Shown: piece by piece, positions 1 through 8,841 of the stretch
Layout: each line of letters begins with the position of its first letter
How positions within the stretch are numbered: position 1 is the first letter of the stretch
Assembly: GCA_037478835.1 (NCBI GenBank)
Contig: JBBFLV010000006.1
Coordinates: 1 to 64,000, forward strand
Reading direction: 5' to 3'
Source: 630D-37 sp037478835
Lineage (GTDB): Bacteria; Chloroflexota; Anaerolineae; Anaerolineales; Villigracilaceae
DNA length: 64,000 nt
Notes under the pieces: generated by a model
What the model was told of the DNA's origin: nothing
What the model saw: the letters and a program-made list of their open reading frames with translations, nothing else
Databases searched by the model: none
Program-made: the position numbers and the translations under genes

Positions 1-2
1 CG

Positions 3-1817
3 ACGGGTGACCGTGCGGTCTGGGTCAACCCGGTGATTGTGCGCACGGGTGGTCTACCTCCCACCGCCACCCCATTGCCGGGTACTCCCACACCCACATC
101 CACATTACCGCCTGTTTCTGCGTGTGACAAAGCGCAATTCATTGCCGATGTGACGATTCCGGATGGCACTTTGATGGCGCCGGGTCAGGTGTTTGATAAG
201 ACCTGGCGACTGAAGAACATCGGCACGTGCACTTGGACGACGGCGTATAAGCTGGTGTTTGTGAGCGGTGAGCAGATGGGAGGGCCTGCGGAAGCCAACC
301 TACCGCGCGATGTGCCGCCCGGCAGCACGGTGGACCTGACGGTGCGGCTCACGGCGCCATCGGTGGCCGGCACGTACCGTGGCTACTGGCAATTCAAGAA
401 TGCGGCCGGTGTGTTGTTCGGCATCGGCACGCCGGCGGTCAAGCCGTGGTGGGTGGAGATTCGCGTCAGCGGGCCGACGCCTACCCCAACTACACCGCCA
501 TCCACCTCGGATACGCTCTATGACTTTGCGGCGCGTGCTTGTGAAGCGCAATGGGTGAGTGGTGCCGGCAACTTGCCTTGTCCGGGCAGTGAAGGGGATG
601 CGCGTGGCTTCGTGCGTGTGCTCTCTGCACCGCGCCTGGAGAACGGGGTGACGGATTCGCGTCCTGGGCTGTTGACCGTGCCGCAAAATGTCTATAATGG
701 CTACATTCAGGGCATCTATCCGCCGATTCGGGTGCAGGCCGGGGATCGGTTTGAGTCCATCGTCAACTGTGAATATGGAGCGACGAGCTGCCTGGTGATC
801 TTCCGCTTGGACTACCGCATTGGCAGTGGTCCTACGCAGACGCTTTGGGCGTTTGGGGAGCGGTATGAGGGGTTGTACTATCGTGCCGATCTGGACCTTT
901 CGGCTTTGGCGGGGCAGGAAGTGCGTTTTGTGTTGACGGTGTTGGCCAACGGTTCGGCGAGTGGAGACCGTGCTTTGTGGGTTGCGCCGCGCATTCGGCG
1001 GCCGGCGGCGGGTGCCACTTCGACTCCTACTCCGACTGCTACCCTCCCGCCCGGCACCCCATCGCCAACGGCGACTCCTATCTCCTTCGTGCCTTATGCC
1101 GTGGTGATGGTCAACCCGAACGATGTGCTCAATATCCGCTCGGGGCCGGGGGTGAGCAACCCGATCATCGGCTCTTTCCCCTACAATGCTACAAACATCA
1201 TCCGCACCGGGCGGTCGAGCGTCGTCTCCGGGGATACTTGGGTGGAAGTGCAGAAACCGGATGGTGGCACCGGCTGGGTGAATTTCTACTATCTTACCGA
1301 ACAGGTGGATCCGAGTGCCTTTTGCGCAGATGGGCGGGTCAGTGCGCTGGTGGAGCAATTCCGTCAGGCGATCACGGCCTCGAACGGGCAGGCTCTTGCT
1401 AACCTGGTCAGCGTGCGGCATGGCTTGAGCGTGCATTACCTGCCCTATACCAGCAATGTTGTCTTTTTCGCACCGTCTCAGATTGCCTCCATCTTCACCA
1501 GTTCCACTGTCTATAACTGGGGTCCCGGCCCCGGTGGCGGCCCGGATGTGGTCGGCACCTTCAGCAGCGCCATCCTGCCCAAATTGCTGGATGTGCTCAA
1601 TCACCCGCAGTATCAGACTTTCTGTCAGGAACTGCGTGCCGGAACGCTTTCTCCCGAAGGTGCCTGGCCGGCGCGCTATACGAACTTCCGCTATTACACG
1701 CTCTATCGTCCGGCCTCGCCCGATTCCCTTGACTGGCGCGCCTGGACCCTGGCAATCGAATTGGTGAACGGCGAACCGAAGATTACGGCTATGTTACAAT
1801 ATCAATGGGAGCCGTAA
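3..1817 (+). CDS. Secreted/surface protein with NBR1-type Ig domain and SH3b domain (5' truncated)
   Basis: The reading frame is open to the left edge, so the gene begins outside the window. The first visible residues (GDRAVWVNPVIVRTGG) resemble a later segment (GDRALWVAPRIRRPA), which suggests that a repeated module is cut by the edge. Next come a Thr/Pro-rich linker and an Ig-like domain of the NBR1 'next to BRCA1' type (about residues 35-150 of the visible part, with DVTIPDGTLMAPGQVFDKTW and the following CTWT). Then follow a second linker, a beta-rich module, a third linker and a bacterial SH3 domain (LNIRSGPGV ... WVEVQKPDGGTGWV). The C-terminal 150 residues are unassigned. Thr/Pro linkers and SH3b modules are typical of extracytoplasmic proteins of Anaerolineae. 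The role is probably binding of a cell-wall or surface polymer (inference). It is followed at 7 bp by a sugar-phosphate transferase gene. Confidence 0.8.
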   Translation, partial: TGDRAVWVNPVIVRTGGLPPTATPLPGTPTPTSTLPPVSACDKAQFIADVTIPDGTLMAPGQVFDKTWRLKNIGTCTWTTAYKLVFVSGEQMGGPAEANLPRDVPPGSTVDLTVRLTAPSVAGTYRGYWQFKNAAGVLFGIGTPAVKPWWVEIRVSGPTPTPTTPPSTSDTLYDFAARACEAQWVSGAGNLPCPGSEGDARGFVRVLSAPRLENGVTDSRPGLLTVPQNVYNGYIQGIYPPIRVQAGDRFESIVNCEYGATSCLVIFRLDYRIGSGPTQTLWAFGERYEGLYYRADLDLSALAGQEVRFVLTVLANGSASGDRALWVAPRIRRPAAGATSTPTPTATLPPGTPSPTATPISFVPYAVVMVNPNDVLNIRSGPGVSNPIIGSFPYNATNIIRTGRSSVVSGDTWVEVQKPDGGTGWVNFYYLTEQVDPSAFCADGRVSALVEQFRQAITASNGQALANLVSVRHGLSVHYLPYTSNVVFFAPSQIASIFTSSTVYNWGPGPGGGPDVVGTFSSAILPKLLDVLNHPQYQTFCQELRAGTLSPEGAWPARYTNFRYYTLYRPASPDSLDWRAWTLAIELVNGEPKITAMLQYQWEP

Positions 1818-1824
1818 TCGAGGT

Positions 1825-2454
1825 ATGTTTCCGCCGGGAGTACCGATCTCGAAACGCCTCTTTGACCTTTTGCTCACCGTGCCGGCCGTGATCCTGCTTT
1901 CACCGCTTTTGGCGCTGATCGCCTTGCTGGTGTACCTCTTTCACGGTCGGCCGGTGTTGTTCCGTCAATTACGCGCCGGCTATCGTGGGGAACCGTTCTG
2001 GATTTACAAATTCCGCACGATGAGCGATGCCCGCGATGCTCAAGGTAACCTTTTACCGGATGAGCAGCGTCTTACCCCGCTCGGACGCTTCCTGCGTGCC
2101 ACCAGCCTGGATGAGCTACCGGAACTCTTCTTAGTCCTGAGCGGCAAAATGAGCTTAGTGGGACCGCGCCCGTTGTTCCTTCACTACCTGGAACGCTATA
2201 CGCCGGAGCAAGCGCGTCGGCACGAGGTCCTGCCCGGCATCACCGGTTGGGCACAGATCAACGGAAGAAACGCGCTCACCTGGGAGGAGAAATTTCGCCT
2301 GGATGTCTGGTACGTGGACCATCGCTCGTTCTGGCTTGATCTAAAGATCCTCCTGCTCACGGTTTGGAAGGTGCTCAAACGGGAGGGCATCTCGCAACCC
2401 GGCCATGCCACGGCCGAAGAATTCATGGGAACACAAGGAGAACCTTACACATGA
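1825..2454 (+). CDS. Undecaprenyl-phosphate sugar phosphotransferase (PglC/WcaJ C-terminal type)
   Basis: A 209-residue small monotopic phosphoglycosyltransferase. One N-terminal hydrophobic helix (about residues 12-38) is followed by the family motifs IYKFRTM, LDELPEL (Asp-Glu catalytic pair), GKMSLVGPRP and PGITGWAQINGR. Enzymes of this family transfer a sugar-1-phosphate from a UDP-sugar to undecaprenyl phosphate, the first membrane step of surface glycan or glycoprotein assembly. The length matches the short PglC class rather than the long WbaP/WcaJ class. The stop codon overlaps the next gene by 4 bp (ATGA). That gene is a PglD-like acetyltransferase, which supports a PglC/PglD pair. The actual sugar cannot be deduced. 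Confidence 0.9.
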   Translation: MFPPGVPISKRLFDLLLTVPAVILLSPLLALIALLVYLFHGRPVLFRQLRAGYRGEPFWIYKFRTMSDARDAQGNLLPDEQRLTPLGRFLRATSLDELPELFLVLSGKMSLVGPRPLFLHYLERYTPEQARRHEVLPGITGWAQINGRNALTWEEKFRLDVWYVDHRSFWLDLKILLLTVWKVLKREGISQPGHATAEEFMGTQGEPYT

Positions 2455-3104
2455 CATCATCGCCTGCTTCTCTTCCTCCCATCGTTATGTATGGCGGCGG
2501 AGGGCATGGAAAAATCCTGATCGATTTGCTGCGGGCCTTGGACCGCTATCACTTGGTGGGCATTGTGGACGATGGCCGCGTGCCCGGCGAAAGCGTGATG
2601 GGCGTGCCGATCCTGGGAAACGGGGAGATGCTGGCCGAAATCCGCGCTCGCGGCGTGACTTTGGCGATCAACGCCGTCGGCGGCATCGGCAAACCGGACG
2701 TGCGCATTGCCATCTTCGATCGCCTGAAATCTTTCGGTTTTGAATGTCCGCCGCTCATCCATCCCTGGGCGCTTGTTGAGCCGAGTGCCACCATTGCCGA
2801 TGGTGCCCAGGTGCTGGCCAGGGCCTATATCGGTAGCGAAGTGCAGATCGGCTTCGGCGCGCTGATCAACGTCGGAGCGATCGTCTCCCACGAGTGCCGC
2901 ATCGGGAGTTATGTCAACATCTCACCGGGAGCGATGCTGGCCGGGAATGTCGAGGTCGGTGAAGCGGCTCAGATCGGCATGGGCGTGACGATTAACCTGG
3001 GGATCAAGATCGGTGCCCGTGCCCGTATCGGCAACGGCGCAACGGTCAAAGCCGATGTGCCGGAAGGCGGTATCGTACGTGCCGGCCACATTTGGCCGTC
3101 GTAA
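2451..3104 (+). CDS. NeuD/PglD-family sugar O/N-acyltransferase
   Basis: A 217-residue protein. An N-terminal Rossmann-like part (VMYGGGGHGKILIDLL, about residues 12-27) is followed by a left-handed beta-helix of hexapeptide repeats (about residues 105-210, for example IGSEVQIGFGALINVGAIVS). This is the layout of PglD and NeuD, which acetylate an amino-sugar nucleotide or sialic acid using acetyl-CoA. The start at 2451 is chosen because it overlaps the previous stop as ATGA and follows AAGGAG. A longer upstream frame lacks family similarity. Pairing with the PglC-like transferase suggests it makes the acylated sugar donor (inference). Confidence 0.88.
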   Translation: MTSSPASLPPIVMYGGGGHGKILIDLLRALDRYHLVGIVDDGRVPGESVMGVPILGNGEMLAEIRARGVTLAINAVGGIGKPDVRIAIFDRLKSFGFECPPLIHPWALVEPSATIADGAQVLARAYIGSEVQIGFGALINVGAIVSHECRIGSYVNISPGAMLAGNVEVGEAAQIGMGVTINLGIKIGARARIGNGATVKADVPEGGIVRAGHIWPS

Positions 3105-3216
3105 TCTTCCATTTTCCGGAAACTTATGGTAAATATTTGCTCACCATGGATTACCTGATGCATACCGCCAAAGCGCCACCCTGGCAAATTGTATCGGACT
3201 CAGCCCTTTTGGGAAA

Positions 3217-3257
3217 GTTAACCCCATTGGCCTTCGGCTGATGGTGGTTAATTTTTT
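3217..3257 (+). terminator. Probable intrinsic terminator after the sugar transferase pair
   Basis: GTTAACCCCATTGGCC and the following GGCTGATGGTGGTTAA form an imperfect hairpin around a TTCG tetraloop, followed by a run of T. It lies between the acetyltransferase and the SET-domain gene, so the latter probably has its own promoter. The rest of the gap (3105-3216) shows nothing recognisable. Confidence 0.6.
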
Positions 3258-3280
3258 ATTCCATCACATAGGAGTAAAAA

Positions 3281-3817
3281 ATGCAAATCGCAAACCGCTC
3301 TTACCTTTCCCCTAAACTCGAAAGCCGACCAAATCCCCAAAAGGGCGGCTGGGGAGTATTCGCCATTGCGCCGATTCAGAAGGGAGAATTGCTAGCCCTA
3401 TGGGGAGGGCGAATCCTGCACGTCAGTCAACTGGATCACAGCCTGCCCAATTTTACACAGGTTATCCTTCAAATTGACGAAGAATTCTACCTGTTCTCCG
3501 AGGAAGAGGAAGCGGCCGATCATTTCAACCACTCTTGTGATCCGAATGCCGGCTTCTTCGGGCAGATCGGCCTGGTCGCGATGCGGGATATTGCCCCCGG
3601 TGAAGAGGTGTGTTTTGATTACGCCATGTGCGATGGTTCATCTTATGACGAATTTGAATGTCACTGCGGCGCGCCGAACTGCCGTGGCCGGGTGACCGGT
3701 GAGGATTGGAAACGCCCAGAGCTATGGGAGCGATACGAAGGATACTTCTCTCCTTACCTCGAGCGTCGTATCCGTGCTCTCAAAGCTCAAGCGTATGCGT
3801 TGGTTGAGACAATTTAG
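3281..3817 (+). CDS. SET-domain protein-lysine methyltransferase
   Basis: A 178-residue protein that is essentially one SET domain plus a post-SET zinc motif. The GWGVFA segment, the AdoMet-binding and active-site motif HFNHSCDPN (about residues 84-92), the GEEVCFDYAM segment and the post-SET Cys cluster CHCGAPNCRG are all in order. SET enzymes transfer methyl groups from S-adenosylmethionine to lysine side chains. In free-living bacteria their substrates are mostly unknown. The start follows AGGAG at 7 nt. The last 23 bp overlap the next gene, a membrane glycosyltransferase. No histone-like or obvious substrate gene is nearby. Confidence 0.88.
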   Translation: MQIANRSYLSPKLESRPNPQKGGWGVFAIAPIQKGELLALWGGRILHVSQLDHSLPNFTQVILQIDEEFYLFSEEEEAADHFNHSCDPNAGFFGQIGLVAMRDIAPGEEVCFDYAMCDGSSYDEFECHCGAPNCRGRVTGEDWKRPELWERYEGYFSPYLERRIRALKAQAYALVETI

Positions 3818-5216
3818 CTTCCCGCTCCTCCTTTTCAGCGTAGCCTGGGTAGCGCGATTGTTGCCGGTCCTATTAACGCGCTCCCTGGGCATCGGCCTGG
3901 ACGATATGTTCCAGTATGATATGCTTGGTCGTAGCTTGGCGAGCGGCAACGGGTTCCGCTGGTATGCCCTCTCGGATTTCAACCTGATCCAACGTCTCAT
4001 CCCCTTAGACCTGAGCGGTGTCGAATACGATCCGCGCGGCGTATTGACCTCTTTCCGCGCCCCTCTCTACCCAGCCTTCTTGGCACTGATCTACGCCATA
4101 GCCGGCATCGGCGAAGGCCGCTTTTTCGCCGCCCGTTTGGTGCAATCCTTCCTGGCCGCCTTCCTGCCGATCCTGACCTGGGCTCTCGGCCGTCGCCTGT
4201 TTGAGGAACGTATCGCCCGCCGCGCTGCCTGGATCGTCGCCTTTTATCCGATGTTGATCGCCTTCCCGCTGGCACTGGCCACGGAAAACCTCTTCTTCCT
4301 GCTTGTCACACTCTCGGTTCTGCTTTTGGTGCGTCTTGAGCAGCGCCCCTCTTGGTCGGGCGCTGTTGCTCTCGGCCTTGCCTTTGGCCTGGCGGCGCTC
4401 ACCCGCTCGGTGGTGCTCCTAATGGCCGCCGCCGCCCTGCTTTGGCTGATCCTCGAACGTCGCCTGCTTCGCCATGCCATCCTTGCCGGCCTCACGTTGG
4501 CTCTCACCATCTTGCCCTGGGTGGTGCGCAATTCCCTGCTGCATCATCGCCCAACCGGTATTGAGACTTCGCTGGGATATAATCTATATGTGGGTTATCA
4601 TCCGCAATCTGATGGCACATTCACTTTCGGTCCCTCGCTGGACTTGCTCACCATCGTGGATGATGCCGAACGGGATCGCCTAGGAACTCAGCAGGCGCTT
4701 GGCTTCATTCGCCAAAGCCCAGGGCGAGCGTTCTTTTTGGTCTTTAGCCGGCTGGGTCACTTTTTCGATCCGGAATGGCGCGCCTTCACCTACTTTTACG
4801 CCAACGGCATCCTCGGGCCGCTTCCGCCCCTCCTGCTGATTCTGATCTATCTCCTGCTCGCCCTTCCCTGGATGAGCCTGGCAATCGCCGGAATTTGGGG
4901 ATGGGCTTTCCTGCCGAATGACTCGGAGAAACGGCTCTTCGCCTATCTTTTCTTGGGATACCTGCTCCCGCACATTCTGATCCTTTCGGAAGAACGTTTC
5001 CACTTGACGTTGATCCCTCTCTTCAGCGTGCTGGCGGCTCATGTTTGGACCCGTGGCCGGGCACCTCGACCCCAGGCCAAGCGCGGCGCTTTCTACTTTG
5101 CCGCCCTGGCCACCTTTTTCCTGGTGATCTACTGGGCTGTAAAAATCGCGCAATTTTGGCCTCTCTTCATGCGTCTGATTGCTCCTGGAGGGCATGATCT
5201 ACGTCTGCCCTACTGA
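3795..5216 (+). CDS. GT39/ArnT-like polytopic membrane glycosyltransferase
   Basis: A 473-residue protein with about ten hydrophobic helices. The first external loop carries an acidic motif (GIGLDDMFQYDMLGRSL, about residues 33-49) like that of GT-C mannosyl/arabinosyltransferases (family 39, ArnT-like). These use polyprenyl-phosphate sugars to glycosylate proteins or lipids on the outer face of the membrane. The ATG at 3795 is chosen over an earlier in-frame ATG at 3699, because the extra residues are hydrophilic and lie inside the SET gene. The resulting overlap is 23 bp. The next gene starts 2 bp after the stop, so the two are probably co-transcribed. Confidence 0.82.
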   Translation: MRWLRQFSFPLLLFSVAWVARLLPVLLTRSLGIGLDDMFQYDMLGRSLASGNGFRWYALSDFNLIQRLIPLDLSGVEYDPRGVLTSFRAPLYPAFLALIYAIAGIGEGRFFAARLVQSFLAAFLPILTWALGRRLFEERIARRAAWIVAFYPMLIAFPLALATENLFFLLVTLSVLLLVRLEQRPSWSGAVALGLAFGLAALTRSVVLLMAAAALLWLILERRLLRHAILAGLTLALTILPWVVRNSLLHHRPTGIETSLGYNLYVGYHPQSDGTFTFGPSLDLLTIVDDAERDRLGTQQALGFIRQSPGRAFFLVFSRLGHFFDPEWRAFTYFYANGILGPLPPLLLILIYLLLALPWMSLAIAGIWGWAFLPNDSEKRLFAYLFLGYLLPHILILSEERFHLTLIPLFSVLAAHVWTRGRAPRPQAKRGAFYFAALATFFLVIYWAVKIAQFWPLFMRLIAPGGHDLRLPY

Positions 5217-5218
5217 CT

Positions 5219-6673
5219 ATGCGCCTTAAGTTTCTACTGCTCCTCTTGCTTCTCTCTCTGCTCGCCTGTCAGCCTGCCGGGCAGAATCACCTTTTGCCCA
5301 CAAATGTGCCTCTAGAGCCTACTCCCACCACCCAACCGTATCCCACCCGGCCGGTCTATGCTCCTGGGGAATTGGTGGACTACATCGCGCAGGATGGTGA
5401 TACCCTCCCAGCCCTGGCGGCGCGCTTCAACACGACGGTAGCGGAAATTCTGCAGGCCAATCCGTTCATCCCCTCTCAGGCTACCACTTTGCCGCCGGGG
5501 ATGCCGATGAAAATTCCGATTTACTACCTACCGCTGTGGGGGACACCCTATCAATCCCTTCCGGATATTGCCTTCGTCAACGGCCCGGCAGATCGGGGTT
5601 TTAATACTTCTGCCTTCATTGCCGACTACCCTGGCTGGCTCAAAGGGTTTCGCGATTATGTTGCCGGCGCCTGGCGCGATGGCGCCGGGATTGTCGATCA
5701 GGTGGCCACCGATTTCAGCATCAGCCCACGATTGCTGCTTGCGATTCTCGAATATCAGAGCGGTGCCCTTTCCGATCCCAACTTGCCACAAACCGGTGGA
5801 TATACGCTTGGATACAAAGATCCTTTTCATCGGGGAGTATACCTACAGCTGGTCTGGGCGGCAAACACGCTCAATCACGGCTATTATGGCTGGCGCTCGG
5901 GTCGCCTGACCGAATTTGAACTGCCGGATGGGCGTTTATACCGCCCCGATCCCTGGCAGAATGCCGCCTCGGTGGCGATACAATACTATTTTTCGCGTAT
6001 CTTATCGGAGCCGGCTTTTTCCCAGGCGATCGGCCCCCAAGGGTTGGCAGAGACCTATCGCCGTCTCTTTGGCGATCCATGGGAGGCAAAACAGGTACTC
6101 ATTCCCGGCAGCCTCACCCAACCGCCGTTGCTTTTGCCCTTTCCTGCCGGGCGCAGCTGGGCCTACACCGGTGGACCTCACACCGGTTGGGGCACCGGCT
6201 TTCCCTGGGCGGCGTTAGATTTTGCCCCTCCGGTGACCACACGGGGATGTACAATCCCCGATCGCCGTGACTATGCCGTTGCCGTTGCCGATGGAGTGGT
6301 GGTGCGCTCCGGCCCGAACGGCTTGGTGCTTGACCTGGACGGAGATGGCGATGAACGCACCGGTTGGACGATCTTTTACCTCCACCTGGCAACCGAAGAG
6401 CGTGCCACGGTCGGACAGGCACTCCGCGCCGGCGAGAAGATCGGCTATCCCTCGTGCGAAAACGGTCGCGCTACCGGAACCCATGTTCACATTGCACGCA
6501 AGTATAATGGGGAATGGATCCTGGCCGATGGGCCGTTGGCCTTCAATCTGGAAGGCTGGGTTGCTCGCAATGGCGATCGCCCCTATCAGGGATACCTGGT
6601 GCGCGGGCTACAGGTGATTACAGCCAGCGAGTTCGCAGAATCCTTCAGCCAGATTCTGGCTCAAGGGCCCTGA
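5219..6673 (+). CDS. Lipoprotein with LysM and M23 peptidase-like domain
   Basis: A 484-residue protein. The N-terminus is a lipoprotein signal (poly-Leu core ending LSLLAC, Cys at about residue 16). A LysM domain follows (VDYIAQDGDTLPALAARFN to PMKIPI, about residues 54-102), binding peptidoglycan-type glycans. The middle 200 residues are unassigned. The C-terminal third looks like an M23 (LytM) domain: ALDFAPP, YAVAVADGVVV, FYLHLA and GTHVHIA. The HxH zinc motif is present, but the usual first metal ligand (H in HxGxD) is replaced in WAALDF. It could therefore be a non-catalytic LytM domain that recruits or activates another hydrolase. Confidence 0.82.
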   Translation: MRLKFLLLLLLLSLLACQPAGQNHLLPTNVPLEPTPTTQPYPTRPVYAPGELVDYIAQDGDTLPALAARFNTTVAEILQANPFIPSQATTLPPGMPMKIPIYYLPLWGTPYQSLPDIAFVNGPADRGFNTSAFIADYPGWLKGFRDYVAGAWRDGAGIVDQVATDFSISPRLLLAILEYQSGALSDPNLPQTGGYTLGYKDPFHRGVYLQLVWAANTLNHGYYGWRSGRLTEFELPDGRLYRPDPWQNAASVAIQYYFSRILSEPAFSQAIGPQGLAETYRRLFGDPWEAKQVLIPGSLTQPPLLLPFPAGRSWAYTGGPHTGWGTGFPWAALDFAPPVTTRGCTIPDRRDYAVAVADGVVVRSGPNGLVLDLDGDGDERTGWTIFYLHLATEERATVGQALRAGEKIGYPSCENGRATGTHVHIARKYNGEWILADGPLAFNLEGWVARNGDRPYQGYLVRGLQVITASEFAESFSQILAQGP

Positions 6674-6810
6674 ATAACATTTGACGTTTTGTTCACTGCC
6701 TGCGAGCACCTTCAAAACACGGCACAGGATTCGCGGTATAGGATGGATGCAAGTGAGACCTAAGAGTTAATCTCGCCGTACAAACGGCAAAAAGATGAGC
6801 GTCCGTTACC

Positions 6811-7092
6811 ATGGTCGGAGTTCTGACATTACACCTGCTTTTGCCAGGCTGCACTTCGCTGAAAGAGAAGCGTCATCGCCTGAAACCGCTTCTGGTGCGC
6901 TTGCAGCGTGAATTCAACCTTTCGGTCGCCGAAATGGATTATCAGGATCGTTGGCAGGAAGCGCTCATTGCCTGTGCCCTTGTCAACAATGATGCCGTTC
7001 ATATTCGACGCTCGCTCCAGATCGTGGTAACATGGGTAGAACAGCACTGGTCAGAGGGATTGATCCTTACCGAACAGGTGGAACTCTACTAG
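6811..7092 (+). CDS. DUF503 family protein (YlxP-like)
   Basis: A 93-residue protein matching the small DUF503 family. The diagnostic segment is SLKEKRHRLKPLLVRLQREFN (only part of the match), followed by VAEMDYQDRWQEALI. Members are found widely next to translation or ribosome-maturation genes, but their function is unknown. There is no strong Shine-Dalgarno sequence directly before the ATG. The 137-bp gap upstream (6674-6810) shows no clear structure. The next gene starts 7 bp downstream. Confidence 0.85.
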   Translation: MVGVLTLHLLLPGCTSLKEKRHRLKPLLVRLQREFNLSVAEMDYQDRWQEALIACALVNNDAVHIRRSLQIVVTWVEQHWSEGLILTEQVELY

Positions 7093-7099
7093 GAGAATT

Positions 7100-7675
7100 A
7101 TGCCATCCCTTTCCCCAGATGAAATCCTGATCGCCGAGTTCGAGTATATTGCTGCTTCGGCCTTTCAGGCCAACGAGGACCGGAGCAAAGCCACCTCGTT
7201 TTTCGTCGTCTCGGTGGGATCGCTGATCGCTACTATCTTCGGTGCCCAACTCGGTGGTGGAGCAATGCAATTTCCCCGTGCCCTGCTCTTTATCCTGACG
7301 GTGGTTTTTCTGGTACTCAGCCTTTTCGGCGTGTTGACGTTACTCCAACTGGCACGCCTGCGCCTGGCCTGGCATGAAGCGGCACGAGCCATGAATCAGA
7401 TCAAGAGCTTCTACCTTGCTCACTTTCCGGATCTGGAGGCCGCTTTTCGCTGGCGCGAGGAGACCTTACCCCCGCCCTGGAAAACCGAAAGCATCTCGTT
7501 CTACATGGCGTTGGAGGTTTCGTTGGTCACCGGGATGACTTTCGCCGCGGCTGTATTCTTTTTCCAGCATAGCCTGCATTTTACCCGCTGGCTCTGGCCG
7601 TTAACCGTTCTGAGTGGCGGATTGGCCGGTTTTCTGGGTCTTTTCCTGTATCATCATAAGTTGAGTAAACGCTAA
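7100..7675 (+). CDS. Four-helix membrane protein of unknown function
   Basis: A 191-residue protein with a soluble N-terminus, two hydrophobic helices (about residues 35-55 and 62-90), a central soluble segment with a WREE motif, and two further helices (about 138-160 and 164-187). It starts after AGGAG. The stop TAA overlaps the start of the histidine kinase gene as TAATG, so it is translationally coupled to that two-component system and could be an accessory sensor or membrane partner (inference). I do not recognise the family. Confidence 0.7.
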   Translation: MPSLSPDEILIAEFEYIAASAFQANEDRSKATSFFVVSVGSLIATIFGAQLGGGAMQFPRALLFILTVVFLVLSLFGVLTLLQLARLRLAWHEAARAMNQIKSFYLAHFPDLEAAFRWREETLPPPWKTESISFYMALEVSLVTGMTFAAAVFFFQHSLHFTRWLWPLTVLSGGLAGFLGLFLYHHKLSKR

Positions 7676-8841
7676 TGAACCCAGAAATCATCCATCTACT
7701 CAACCGTACGGAGAATTTGCCCTGGCGCGAGGCTCTGGACGAGATTTTGCTCGACCGTCGACGCGATTTCATCTTCGATAATGTGGCGCTCTACCGGCAG
7801 CGAGGGGCCGATCTGGAGGTGGAATACGCACGCGCTTTTGGCCGTGGGCGCGCCGCCGAGGCCGATGCCGCTTGGGGGGAGCAAATAGCCGCCGATGTGC
7901 TTCAGCATCGGGAAATTCTCCTTCTTCCACCCCCTCCCCATGCTTCTCCTGTCGATCGCCTGGAACGCGCTTATTTGCTTGGTTTCCCGATCGTGCTTTC
8001 CGGTGAAAAGTGGGCGCTGGTCTTTGCCCGCTTCGGAGGCCCTCCTTTTGACGAACCATCGCGGGAACAGGCGACCGGGGTCGTATGGTTAATTAGGATT
8101 GTGCTTTCACGGCGGCTCTTACAAGAGATGGAAAGCACTCTGGAACAGTTGCGTCGTCAGTTGGGTGTCCAGGAGGACTTTCTGAGCACCATTTCCCATC
8201 AATTGCGCACGCCGCTGGGGGTGATCAAGGGGTATGTGAGTTCACTCTTGCGCCCGAATGTTCACTGGGATGCCGCTACCCAACGCAAGTTTCTCACCGT
8301 CATCGAACAGGAAACCGATCGCTTGACTACGTTGATCGATAACCTGCTTGCTTCTTCTGCCTGGGAGGCCAGGGCCATCTCTCTGAATTTTGAGCCACTC
8401 CATTTAGAGAGCCTGGTGCGCGATGCGGCGATCCGTGCTCGCTATCGTTACCCCAAAATGGAAATTTACCTGAGTTCGATCCGCTTGCCGCCGGTGTGGG
8501 GGGATGCCGTGCGATTGGCACAGGTGTTGGATAATTTGTTCAGCAATGTAGCCCGCCATGCGCAGCAAGCTCCTGTAACCATTCGTTACCAAATTGAAGA
8601 CAAATTTCTTCACCTAATCTTCCGAGATGGCGGGCCGGGCATGTCGCCGGATGTTTTGACCAATCTTTTCCAGCGGTTTCATCGCCCTTCTCCTACTTCC
8701 GGCAGTGGCTTAGGATTATATATTTGCCGGCAAATTGTAGAGGCACATGGGGGTAAAATATGGGCAGAATCTACGCCTGCGCAGGGCACCACGTTTCACA
8801 TCCTTCTTCCATTGGCGCGAACCCAGGAAGTCACTCAATGA
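7675..8841 (+). CDS. Sensor histidine kinase without membrane helices
   Basis: A 388-residue protein. The N-terminal 150 residues have no membrane segment and could be a degenerate GAF/PAS-like sensor. HisKA follows with the phosphoacceptor His at about residue 175 (STISHQLRTPLG). The HATPase domain has an N box (LDNLFSNVARHA), G1 (FRDGGPGM) and G2 (GSGLGLYICRQIVEAHGG). It is cytoplasmic by sequence and probably takes its signal from the preceding membrane protein. The stop overlaps the next start as ATGA. The response regulator that follows is the obvious partner. Confidence 0.9.
   Translation: MNPEIIHLLNRTENLPWREALDEILLDRRRDFIFDNVALYRQRGADLEVEYARAFGRGRAAEADAAWGEQIAADVLQHREILLLPPPPHASPVDRLERAYLLGFPIVLSGEKWALVFARFGGPPFDEPSREQATGVVWLIRIVLSRRLLQEMESTLEQLRRQLGVQEDFLSTISHQLRTPLGVIKGYVSSLLRPNVHWDAATQRKFLTVIEQETDRLTTLIDNLLASSAWEARAISLNFEPLHLESLVRDAAIRARYRYPKMEIYLSSIRLPPVWGDAVRLAQVLDNLFSNVARHAQQAPVTIRYQIEDKFLHLIFRDGGPGMSPDVLTNLFQRFHRPSPTSGSGLGLYICRQIVEAHGGKIWAESTPAQGTTFHILLPLARTQEVTQ

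Noticed and set aside
300..1604. A 434-residue open frame on the minus strand across the Ig/SH3 gene
   Set aside because: Arg/His/Ala-rich with no domain pattern; it is the antisense shadow of a real gene with recognisable NBR1-Ig and SH3b domains.
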